NCBI GenBank assembly: GCA_003486785.1
Contig: DNFZ01000244.1
Span: forward strand, 1-20,704
Source: Clostridiales bacterium
GTDB lineage: Bacteria > Bacillota > Clostridia > Christensenellales > CAG-138
Length of the DNA: 20,704 nt
Direction: 5' to 3'
In this document: positions 7,375 to 14,331 of the stretch, in pieces
Layout: every line of letters begins with the position of its first letter
How positions within the stretch are numbered: position 1 is the first letter of the stretch
Program-made: the position numbers and the translations under genes
Notes under the pieces: model-generated
Told to the model about the DNA's origin: nothing
The model's database searches: none
The model's input: only the letters and a program-made list of their open reading frames with translations

Positions 7375-9903
7375 ATGTTTACGTTTATGAGAAAAATGAA
7401 GATCAACAGCCGAATGATCGCCGCAATCACCGTGTTGCTGATGCTGTGTTCGGGCGTTGTCCCCCTTTCCCTCGCCCGGGCGGAAACCGCTTCCACTGCG
7501 GACGGCAAGGCTGAAACGGTGACGCAGGATTGCACGATCACCTTGCCGGAAGAGCTATCTGGCAAGGAGTACCGCTTAACGGATGCGCTGGTGGAGAGCT
7601 ACCAGAGCTTCAAGTCCGGGCAGTCTATCCAGGTCGGTCTGCCGCAGAACGCGCAGGGACTGTATCTGGAATGGTTCAGCCCTTCGCTTCGTTATACGGT
7701 GATCCAATATGACCAAAGCGGAGCTGCGTTGTCCGAGGCCGGCGCATCACCCTACCTCAACGCGTATTATCCGCTGCAAGCGGGGGCGGTGCGGGTGAGT
7801 GTTTCGTTTACCGGCAATGCCTCGCTCTCTACGCTTGCCGTATACGGCGCGGGGGAATTACCCGGGCATGTGCAGCGCTGGAATCAGCCCTCACAAGCGG
7901 ATCTGCTCGTCATCGCGTCCACATCCAAAACCGCGCTGGACGAGTTTTTCGGCGTGATCGCAACCTATGCGTGCAATCACGATATCCCGACCGCGCTCGT
8001 GGTGATGTCCCCCAATACCCGCAGCGCGCAGCAGGAGCTGCTCAGCGCGCTCTGGCATGCGGGCTATGACCAGTATCCCTATTTCGGCGAATTCACAAGC
8101 GTAAACGACAAACTCTACGGCATGGTGAAAAACGAATGGGGCAGAAAACCGACGCTCACATTCATCACGAACTGCATTGCGCAGTATCAGCCCAAAGTGA
8201 TCGTTACACATATCGACGACGAAAGCGCGCCGGAAGGCACGGCGCAGTTTACGGGTGAATATACGCTGCGCGCCGCGAAGGATGCTGATATCATGAAACT
8301 CTATTTTGCATCCGAAAGCGGCGGAACGAGGCTCTCTTATGATACCGCGCTCAACGGCTGCTCTGGCAAGACGGTTCTCGAGCTCGCGGCGGAGGCGTTT
8401 GCGCTCTGCCCCACCCGCCATGTGTATGAAACGGCGCTGATTCCGTCCTCTGCGTTTTTGCTCGCCGAGAGCGTTGTCGGAAAAGACGCCTCCGGGGACA
8501 ACCTCTTTGAGAATATCGACACCGCAACGCTGCGCGCGTATGTAGACCCGACGCCAACGCCCGAACCAACGCCGGAGCCGACCGAGGTGCCCGTGGCCGA
8601 ACCCACGCAAGAGCCTGCAGGAGAAGCTGCGGCTTCTCCTGCAGAGACGGATGGAACGCAGGGTAGTACCGGCGCGCAGAGCGCACCGCTGGAGATGGAG
8701 CAGCTCGCCTCGCTGGTGTTGCGCATCGGTATCGCCGCCGCCGGCGGCTTGCTCTCGTTGCTGTTGCTCTTTACGTATGGACTCAAGAAGCGTCGCCGCC
8801 GTGTGCGTGGCAGCGCGGTCGCGCTCTCGCTGCTTCCGCTGCTGCTGGGCTTGCTTGCAACCGGCGCGCTGATCTATTACGACAAACAGAAGGACGCGGA
8901 GGAAGCGCCCGCGACGACGCCTGCGCCGACTGCGACGGCGACCATAGCGCCGACGCCGACGCCTGAAATTACGCCGGAGCCCGAGCCGGAGCCGGAGGAG
9001 AAAGCCGCATCCGCAGACGACGCGTTTTATCGCCAGCCGGGCGACCCGGAGGAAGTGATCTTCGTGGATGAAGAGAACGGCCGCTGGGAATACCGCACGG
9101 ACACGCTATCCATAGAGATCGACCGCGTGATCACGGACTATGTCAACCGAAGCGGAAGAACCTTCCCGCTGGTTTACTTCGTTGCGCATATCCGCATGCG
9201 GGAGATCGACCAGTTCCGCACGGTTCAGGCAGCGGACAATCGCAACGGGGCGGGCGCTATCAAGCCATGGGTGCTCGCGCGGCGCAACAAAGCTGTGCTC
9301 ATGATCACGGGAGACAACCTGACCGAGAGCGATACGCAATATAAGAGCATTCTCATTCGCGACGGCAAGGTGTTCTTGGACAGCGCCAAGAGCGATATCA
9401 TGGCGATGTATCCGGATATGACGATGCGCATCTTCTCGCCCAAGCAGGTCAACGCATCCGACCTGCTCATGGACGGCGTGCGCGAAGCGTTTTCCTTCGG
9501 CCCGACGATGATCCGCGATGGACAGCTCACAAGCGTCAATATCGACCAGACAGCGCGCATTGGCAACGAGACGAATCCGCGCACCGGCATCGGCATGATC
9601 GAGCCCGGCCACTTCGTTGCAATCGTTGTGGACGGACGGCAGAAGGACTACAGCTACGGCATGCGCCTCTCCGCTTTTGCCGAGCTGTTTGTCAAGGAAG
9701 GCTGCGTGGAGGCGTATAACCTCGATGGTGGCGTTTCCGCTTGCATGCTTTTCATGGGCGAGCAGCTCAACCGCCACGGCAACAAGCGCGTGGGCACCAT
9801 TGAGGACACCTATCAGCGCAGAATCCCCGACGGGCTCGTCTGGGGGTATTCGGACACGGTGCCGAGCGAGCAAGACCCGATCTATCACCGCGGCGAAGGT
9901 TGA
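7375..9903 (+). CDS. Exported two-module protein: eroded PIG-L-like domain, TM hairpin, NAGPA phosphodiester glycosidase domain (copy 2)
   Basis: This is a paralogue of the protein at 649-3120 with the same order of parts, 842 aa from ATG 7375. It has a signal peptide (hydrophobic core IAAITVLLMLCSGVVPLSLA), a discoidin-like region beginning at RLTDALVESYQSF, and a PIG-L-like region. A TPEP linker follows, then TM segments at about 444-469 and 480-502 around a very basic loop (KKRRRRVRG), a second Thr/Pro/Glu linker, and the NAGPA domain with YNLDGGVSACM at 781-791. The first PIG-L motif reads IASTSKTALDEFF: the zinc-binding His and Asp are gone, so this domain should be non-catalytic. The NAGPA core is well kept (GDNLTESD, SFGPTMIRDG, EPGHFVAIVVDG). 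No good ribosome site precedes 7375, 7387 or 7396, so the exact start is uncertain. It has its own promoter and a terminator at 9919-9954, and so appears monocistronic. Confidence 0.8.
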   Translation: MFTFMRKMKINSRMIAAITVLLMLCSGVVPLSLARAETASTADGKAETVTQDCTITLPEELSGKEYRLTDALVESYQSFKSGQSIQVGLPQNAQGLYLEWFSPSLRYTVIQYDQSGAALSEAGASPYLNAYYPLQAGAVRVSVSFTGNASLSTLAVYGAGELPGHVQRWNQPSQADLLVIASTSKTALDEFFGVIATYACNHDIPTALVVMSPNTRSAQQELLSALWHAGYDQYPYFGEFTSVNDKLYGMVKNEWGRKPTLTFITNCIAQYQPKVIVTHIDDESAPEGTAQFTGEYTLRAAKDADIMKLYFASESGGTRLSYDTALNGCSGKTVLELAAEAFALCPTRHVYETALIPSSAFLLAESVVGKDASGDNLFENIDTATLRAYVDPTPTPEPTPEPTEVPVAEPTQEPAGEAAASPAETDGTQGSTGAQSAPLEMEQLASLVLRIGIAAAGGLLSLLLLFTYGLKKRRRRVRGSAVALSLLPLLLGLLATGALIYYDKQKDAEEAPATTPAPTATATIAPTPTPEITPEPEPEPEEKAASADDAFYRQPGDPEEVIFVDEENGRWEYRTDTLSIEIDRVITDYVNRSGRTFPLVYFVAHIRMREIDQFRTVQAADNRNGAGAIKPWVLARRNKAVLMITGDNLTESDTQYKSILIRDGKVFLDSAKSDIMAMYPDMTMRIFSPKQVNASDLLMDGVREAFSFGPTMIRDGQLTSVNIDQTARIGNETNPRTGIGMIEPGHFVAIVVDGRQKDYSYGMRLSAFAELFVKEGCVEAYNLDGGVSACMLFMGEQLNRHGNKRVGTIEDTYQRRIPDGLVWGYSDTVPSEQDPIYHRGEG
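8615..8644. repeat. Perfect 13-bp inverted repeat inside a coding sequence
   Basis: Bases 8615-8627 (CTGCAGGAGAAGC) are perfectly complementary to 8632-8644, with a four-base loop (TGCG). The hairpin lies in the Pro/Glu/Ala linker of the second NAGPA protein and encodes part of PAGEAAASPAE. There is no T tract, so it is not a terminator. Confidence 0.85.
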
Positions 9904-9918
9904 TCCAGCAAACAAAAG

Positions 9919-9954
9919 AACGGCTTGCAGCGATATGCGAGCCGTTTTTGTTTT
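9919..9954 (+). terminator. Intrinsic terminator after the second NAGPA-protein gene
   Basis: An 11-bp stem with one G-U pair (9919-9929 with 9936-9946) and a six-base loop runs into TTTTTGTTTT (9945-9954). It lies 16 bases after the stop codon at 9903. Confidence 0.88.
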
Positions 9955-10034
9955 CAAGGCGAAAAAGACAATCGCGGCAGCAACGTTTTCCCACAAGCAA
10001 GCCTTCGCTCACATGCAGAACGCTGCATCCCTTC

Positions 10035-10063
10035 TTGCAAGGTTGCTCAGAATGCCGTATAAT
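10035..10063 (+). promoter_or_regulatory. nagA promoter
   Basis: A perfect TATAAT (10058-10063) stands 17 bases after TTGCAA (10035-10040, four of six matches). Transcription would begin near 10070, leaving a leader of about 100 bases before nagA. I found no clear operator palindrome in that leader. Confidence 0.65.
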
Positions 10064-10170
10064 ATGTATGGAACAATTGGAGCGCCGCTTCAGTATGCTT
10101 CGTTGCGCTCTCAAGCGTGATGCCTTTCCAGCTTGCGCGCATCTACAGGTCATGAACGGAGGAATTTTCG

Positions 10171-11310
10171 ATGATATTCCGAAATGCGCTGGTATACGGC
10201 TCCGACTTTCACTTCCACGAAGGCGGTTTTTCGGTGGAAGACGGTCGTTTTTCGCGTGTGCTCGCCGTCCAAAAGGACGATGGAATCGACCTTGGCGGCG
10301 CGTATGTCGTGCCCGGGCTGATCGACGTGCACAACCACGGAAACTCCGGCAAAGATTTTTCGGACGGGGATGATGCAGGCTTAAGAACCATCGCCCGATA
10401 TCTCGCGAAAAAAGGAATCACCTCCTTTGCGCCCGCCTCCCTAACGCTGCCGGAGGAGCAGCTGCGCGCGGCTTATGAAGCAGCCGCCCGCTTTGCAGCG
10501 GAAGCGCCCGCAGGCTGCGCCGTGCTGCGCGGGATTCACATGGAAGGCCCGTTTTTCTCGGAAAAGAAGAAGGGCGCGCAAAACGGCGCCTATCTGCAAA
10601 ACCCGGACTACGAGATGTTCCTGCGGCTCAACGCAGCGGCGCGCGGTTTGATTAAAATAGCGGATGTCGCGCCGGAGCTGCCGGGCGCGCTGGATTATAT
10701 CGAGCAGGTCAGCAAGATCTGCCGGGTGTCGATTGCGCATACAAGCGCAGACTATGAGCAGGCGAAAGCTGCGATCCGGGCGGGCGCGCGCCATATCACG
10801 CATCTTTACAATGCCATGCCGCCCTTTCTGCACCGTGCACCCGGCGTGGTCGGCGCGGCGGCGGAGGCTCCCGGCGTCCTGGCCGAGCTGATCTGCGATG
10901 GGCAGCACGTCCACGAGAGCGTCGTTCGCGCAACGCTTGCCATGTTTGGCGCGGATCGGCTTTGCCTCGTGAGCGATGCGCTCTCCTGCTGCGGCATGCC
11001 GCGCGGCGAATATGCGCTCGGCGGGCAGAGGATCGTGCTCGACGGAACGGTGGCGCGACTTGCGGACGCGCCGGATACGCTGGCAGGCTCCGCCAACAAT
11101 CTCTTTGGTATCTTCCGGCTTGCGCTGTCCTTCGGCATCTCAGCCGAGGACGCGGTGCGCATGGCGAGCGAAACGCCCGCCCGTGCGCTGGGCGTGGAAG
11201 ACGAGGTCGGCACGATTGCAGACGGCAAGCGCGCGGATTTCCTTGTGCTGGCTGCGGATTTTTCGCTGACGCGCGTCTTCCTTGCCGGCAGCGAGATTGA
11301 GAAGGACTGA
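10171..11310 (+). CDS. nagA: N-acetylglucosamine-6-phosphate deacetylase
   Basis: The enzyme removes acetate from GlcNAc-6-phosphate to give glucosamine-6-phosphate in the cytoplasm. At 379 aa it has normal family length and all the expected amidohydrolase motifs. These are PGLIDVHNHG (His54, His56), GIHMEGPF (Glu125), IAHTSADYEQA (His190), THLYNAMPP (His211), CDGQHVH, LVSDALSCCG (Asp269 as the likely catalytic base) and DTLAGSANNLFG. GGAGGA lies seven bases before the ATG. nagB follows after 170 bases on the same strand, completing the route to fructose-6-phosphate. Together they could recycle GlcNAc released by cell-surface turnover, including by the NAGPA proteins just upstream. That link is inferred. 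The gap to nagB contains a small GC stem (11351-11355 with 11368-11372) without a T tract. Confidence 0.95.
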   Translation: MIFRNALVYGSDFHFHEGGFSVEDGRFSRVLAVQKDDGIDLGGAYVVPGLIDVHNHGNSGKDFSDGDDAGLRTIARYLAKKGITSFAPASLTLPEEQLRAAYEAAARFAAEAPAGCAVLRGIHMEGPFFSEKKKGAQNGAYLQNPDYEMFLRLNAAARGLIKIADVAPELPGALDYIEQVSKICRVSIAHTSADYEQAKAAIRAGARHITHLYNAMPPFLHRAPGVVGAAAEAPGVLAELICDGQHVHESVVRATLAMFGADRLCLVSDALSCCGMPRGEYALGGQRIVLDGTVARLADAPDTLAGSANNLFGIFRLALSFGISAEDAVRMASETPARALGVEDEVGTIADGKRADFLVLAADFSLTRVFLAGSEIEKD

Positions 11311-11480
11311 GCGAACGCACCGTTTCCGGATGCAGGCGGGCGATGCGGGTTCCGGTTCGCCGTTCGGCCGGAGCAGACGGGCATTTTCAACGCGATGCAC
11401 GAAAACGCAATTCGTTTCAACCCGATATCACCATAGCGTTTTTCTGATTTTGAACCCGACGAGCAAGGAACAACCAATAT

Positions 11481-12215
11481 ATGAACATCATCGTTACCGA
11501 AACCTTCGAGCAAACTTGTGCGCGCGCGGCAGGCATGATCGCAAGCGTGATCCGCCATAAGCCGGACGCGCGGCTGGGCCTCGCCACGGGCAGCACCGCG
11601 CAGGGGGTTTATCCCCATCTCATCGCGGCATATCGGGCCGGAGCGCTCGACTTTTCGCGCGTGAGCACCATCAATCTCGACGAGTATGTGGGATTGTCGC
11701 CGGATCATCCGCAGAGCTACCATAGGTTTATGGATGAAAACCTGTTTGACCACATCAATATCGACAGGAGGAACACCGTCGTTGCCAAGGGCACGGGGGA
11801 CATCGAGGAGAACGTAAAGGCGTTTCGCGAGGCGTTGGCGGAAAAGCCCATCGACGTGCAGCTGCTGGGCATCGGTGTAGACGGGCACGTTGGTTTCAAC
11901 GAGCCGGGCGAGGTGCTCTTTGATGGCGCGCATGTTGCGGAGCTGGACGAGAGCACGATCGACGCGAACGCCCGCTTTTTTCTCTCGCGGGACGAGGTGC
12001 CGACCAGAGCCATCTCCATGGGCATGGGCGACATATTGCGCGCAAAAAAGCTGATTTTGCTCGCAACGGGCGAGAGCAAGGCTGCTGCGATGAAGGGGCT
12101 GCTGCTCAACGAGGAGCTAAACGTGCAAAACCCCGCGACGCTGGTGAAAACGCACCCCGATGCGACGGTGATCATCGACCGCGCGCTGGCGGAGGATATC
12201 GGGTATCAAGGGTAG
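11481..12215 (+). CDS. nagB: Glucosamine-6-phosphate deaminase
   Basis: The enzyme converts glucosamine-6-phosphate to fructose-6-phosphate and ammonia, feeding glycolysis. The 244-aa length is that of the short Firmicutes-type NagB. Visible motifs are LGLATGSTAQGVY (phosphate loop), NLDEYVGL with Asp67 as the likely catalytic base, QSYHRFM, GIGVDGHVGFNEPG with His136 and Glu141, and LATGESKAAAMKG. AAGGAA stands ten bases before the ATG. It follows nagA with no intervening terminator and no convincing promoter of its own, so cotranscription is likely. It ends at a terminator shared with the convergent glpP. The C-terminal allosteric extension of the longer enterobacterial enzyme is absent. 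Confidence 0.95.
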   Translation: MNIIVTETFEQTCARAAGMIASVIRHKPDARLGLATGSTAQGVYPHLIAAYRAGALDFSRVSTINLDEYVGLSPDHPQSYHRFMDENLFDHINIDRRNTVVAKGTGDIEENVKAFREALAEKPIDVQLLGIGVDGHVGFNEPGEVLFDGAHVAELDESTIDANARFFLSRDEVPTRAISMGMGDILRAKKLILLATGESKAAAMKGLLLNEELNVQNPATLVKTHPDATVIIDRALAEDIGYQG

Positions 12216-12251
12216 AGATTGCGCTTATCAGCGTGATGCGAGCGGACATAA

Positions 12252-12280
12252 ACAGCCCCGCGGCTTCGCCGCGGGGCTGT
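12252..12280. terminator. Hairpin terminator between convergent nagB and glpP
   Basis: A 12-bp GC-rich stem (12252-12263 with 12269-12280) closes on a CTTCG loop. Only short, interrupted T runs follow on either strand (CTGTTTTGCGTTTG on plus, TTTATG on minus), so termination may be weaker than at 5723-5763. Confidence 0.72.
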
Positions 12281-12300
12281 GCTGTTTTGCGTTTGTTCGT

Positions 12301-12876
12301 TTACATGGACCAGATCTTGGGGCTGGAGGCGGAGACGGCGAGCGCGCCTGCTTGCAGCGCGGCGATGACATCCTCTTTCTCGTGGATGAACCCGCCCGCG
12401 ATGATGGGGATTTCGATGCGCGCTTGCAGCTGCGCGATCACCTTTGGCAACAACCCCGGCAAAATCTCTACAAAATCTGGCTTGCTCTGCGCAATCTGCT
12501 GCTCAAAGCTGGCAAGCGATCTGGAATCGAGCATAAACCCGCGCTGTACCGCTGCCAGCCCAATCTGCTTCGCCCGCTTGATGAGCGCGCCGCGCGTGCT
12601 GATGATGCCCGCGGCTCCGGTCATGCGCGAGATCGCGTCCACGGCAATCTCCTTGCTGGAAAACCCCTCGATGAGATCGAGATGGATTACGCAGAGCTTG
12701 CCGCTTTCGTGTACGCGACCGGTGAGATCGCCGATGTCGAGCAGGTTTCCCATGAGCAGGAAGATAACGCGACAGTCGGACTCGAGCGCGAGGAGGAGCT
12801 CCTCCTCGTTTCCGACGGCCGCGATAACCGGATTATTCTGGAGCTGCTCGAGCAGCTGCTGTGCACCGTGTTCCAA
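12301..12876 (-). CDS. glpP: GlpP-family glycerol-3-phosphate-responsive antiterminator
   Basis: GlpP of Bacillus binds leader mRNA in the presence of glycerol-3-phosphate and prevents termination ahead of glycerol genes. This 191-aa product fits the family along its length: QLQNNPVIAAVGNEEELLLAL at the N-terminus (21 residues of which the last part varies), VIHLDLIEGFS, AAGIISTRGALIKRAKQIGL, AVQRGFMLDSRSL, KPDFVEILPGLLPKVI and IPIIAGGFIHEKEDV. The open frame runs much further upstream, but no ATG lies near the family start. TTG at 12876 gives the normal length and is preceded by AAAGGCAGG at a proper distance. No glpF, glpK or glpD is in the window. The nearest possible target is the divergent dehydrogenase leader with an intrinsic terminator at 13042-13080. 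Confidence 0.85.
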   Translation of the reverse strand: MEHGAQQLLEQLQNNPVIAAVGNEEELLLALESDCRVIFLLMGNLLDIGDLTGRVHESGKLCVIHLDLIEGFSSKEIAVDAISRMTGAAGIISTRGALIKRAKQIGLAAVQRGFMLDSRSLASFEQQIAQSKPDFVEILPGLLPKVIAQLQARIEIPIIAGGFIHEKEDVIAALQAGALAVSASSPKIWSM

Positions 12877-12976
12877 AGCGGGAGACCTGCCTTTCCGTTT
12901 GATATTAGCATATTGAACTTCGACAAAAAGCGCAAGCAAACTGCGGAAAAATCGCAGTAAAATTGAAAAATGAGGT

Positions 12977-13005
12977 TTGACAGGCAGCGATATTCGGGAT
13001 ATGAT
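12977..13005 (+). promoter_or_regulatory. Strong sigma-A-type promoter reading into the dehydrogenase leader
   Basis: A perfect TTGACA (12977-12982) is followed after 17 bases by TATGAT (13000-13005, five of six). The start site should be near 13012, giving an unusually long leader of about 178 bases before the ATG at 13190. It is divergent from glpP. Confidence 0.75.
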
Positions 13006-13041
13006 AATCGTGTACCAAAGTTCCACTGAGATTTGGAGTTC

Positions 13042-13080
13042 GGAGCGGCGCACGACTTGTTTTGCGTATGCTCCTTTTTT
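13042..13080 (+). terminator. Leader terminator (candidate attenuator) upstream of the dehydrogenase gene
   Basis: GGAGC (13042-13046) pairs with GCTCC (13070-13074), and inside it CGCA (13049-13052) pairs with TGCG (13063-13066). Six T residues follow at once (13075-13080). The structure lies between the promoter at 12977-13005 and the gene at 13190, so it can only act on that leader or on a short RNA of about 70 bases. A smaller upstream hairpin (CCAAA 13015-13019 with TTTGG 13032-13036) precedes it. The adjacent glpP suggests antitermination control. Confidence 0.65.
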
Positions 13081-13189
13081 CATGCCCGCGCGGAGAAAAG
13101 AGCAGGGAAAGCGGCGGAGCGGTACAGTCTGTATAACGATAGCTGTTTCAATTTTCACAAGAACGGATCACACAGGAGGAGAATGACTT

Positions 13190-14302
13190 ATGGCAGAGAC
13201 CAGACCGTATATCCCTTGGGACATGATCGAAGGCTTCATGATCGACACGTTTGTCGCCTACGGCGTGCCGCTGGAGGACGCGAAAATCTGCACGGACGTG
13301 CTGCTCGAGAGCGACCGCCGCGGCATCGAAAGCCACGGCTGCAACCGCTTCAAACCCATCTACCTCGACCGCATCGAGCAGGGCATCCTCTATCCTGTCA
13401 CCGAATATGAAGTCGTGAAAGAGACGCCGACCACGCTGGTGGTGGACGCGCACGACGGCATGGGCATGGTGGCAAGCTACAAGGCGATGAAGACCATTCT
13501 CGAAAAGGCGAAGAAAAACGGCATGGCGATGGCAGCCATCCGCAACAGCTCGCACTATGGCATCGCGGGATACTGGACCAGCATGGCGGTGAACGAAGGT
13601 ATGATCGGCATCACCGGCACCAACGCGCGCCCCAGCATCGCCCCGACCTTTGGCGTGGAGAACATGCTCGGCACCAACCCGCTCACCTTCGGTCTGCCCA
13701 CGGATGAGGACTTCCCCTTCACGCTGGACTGCGCCACGAGCATCAGCCAGCGCGGCAAGATCGAATACTACGCGCGCACCGGTCAGGACACGCCCGCGGG
13801 CATGGTCATCGGCCGCGACGGCAGCGCCATGACGGACAGCCCGGCGATTCTCAAGGGTCTCACCGACGGCAGCGCGGCGCTAGCCCCCTTGGGCGGCATC
13901 GGCGAAGAGCTCGCAGGCTACAAAGGCTATGGCTATGCAACCGTCGTGGAGATTCTCTCCGCGGCCCTGCAGGCGGGCAGCTTTCTCAAGATGTGCGTCG
14001 ACCGCGACGAAAACGGCAACAAGAAGCCGTATCAGCTGGGACATTTCTTCATCGTCATCGATCCCGAAGCGTTCTGCGGGCTTGAGACGTTCAAAAAGAT
14101 CGCAGGCGAGATCCTGCGCGAGCTGCGCGCCTCCGAAAAAGCGCCGGGGCAGGAGCGCATCTACACCGCAGGCGAAAAAGAGCATGACGTATGGCTGGAT
14201 CGCAAGGACAAGGGCGTGCCCGTCGGCGAAGCGGTGCAGAAGGAGTTTATGTCCATCCGCGATAAAAAGAACCTGTCCTATCAATTCCCATTTGAACAGT
14301 AA
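13190..14302 (+). CDS. Malate/L-lactate dehydrogenase family protein (Ldh2 fold)
   Basis: This NAD(P)-dependent 2-hydroxyacid dehydrogenase belongs to the Ldh2/MDH2 family, whose members oxidise malate, L-lactate, sulfolactate or ureidoglycolate. The 370-aa length is normal. Family motifs are present: ESDRRGIESHG with His49, VVDAHDGMGMVA, RNSSHYGIAGYW with His122, TNARPSIAPTFG, MLGTNPLTFGLPT and GYKGYGYATVVEILSAAL. The exact substrate cannot be read off, but malic enzyme starting 30 bases downstream favours malate. AGGAGG lies ten bases before the ATG. It is expressed from a strong promoter through a long leader with an internal terminator, so expression is probably regulated by attenuation. 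Codon use is that of the left part of the window (both AAA and AAG for Lys). Confidence 0.88.
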   Translation: MAETRPYIPWDMIEGFMIDTFVAYGVPLEDAKICTDVLLESDRRGIESHGCNRFKPIYLDRIEQGILYPVTEYEVVKETPTTLVVDAHDGMGMVASYKAMKTILEKAKKNGMAMAAIRNSSHYGIAGYWTSMAVNEGMIGITGTNARPSIAPTFGVENMLGTNPLTFGLPTDEDFPFTLDCATSISQRGKIEYYARTGQDTPAGMVIGRDGSAMTDSPAILKGLTDGSAALAPLGGIGEELAGYKGYGYATVVEILSAALQAGSFLKMCVDRDENGNKKPYQLGHFFIVIDPEAFCGLETFKKIAGEILRELRASEKAPGQERIYTAGEKEHDVWLDRKDKGVPVGEAVQKEFMSIRDKKNLSYQFPFEQ

Positions 14303-14331
14303 GGCTTTCAGCACGTAAGGAGAAAATCAGT

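Noticed and set aside
11311..11480. Possible regulator site or riboswitch between nagA and nagB
   Set aside because: Only a short GC stem without T tract was seen, and no recognisable NagR-like palindrome or glmS-like structure.
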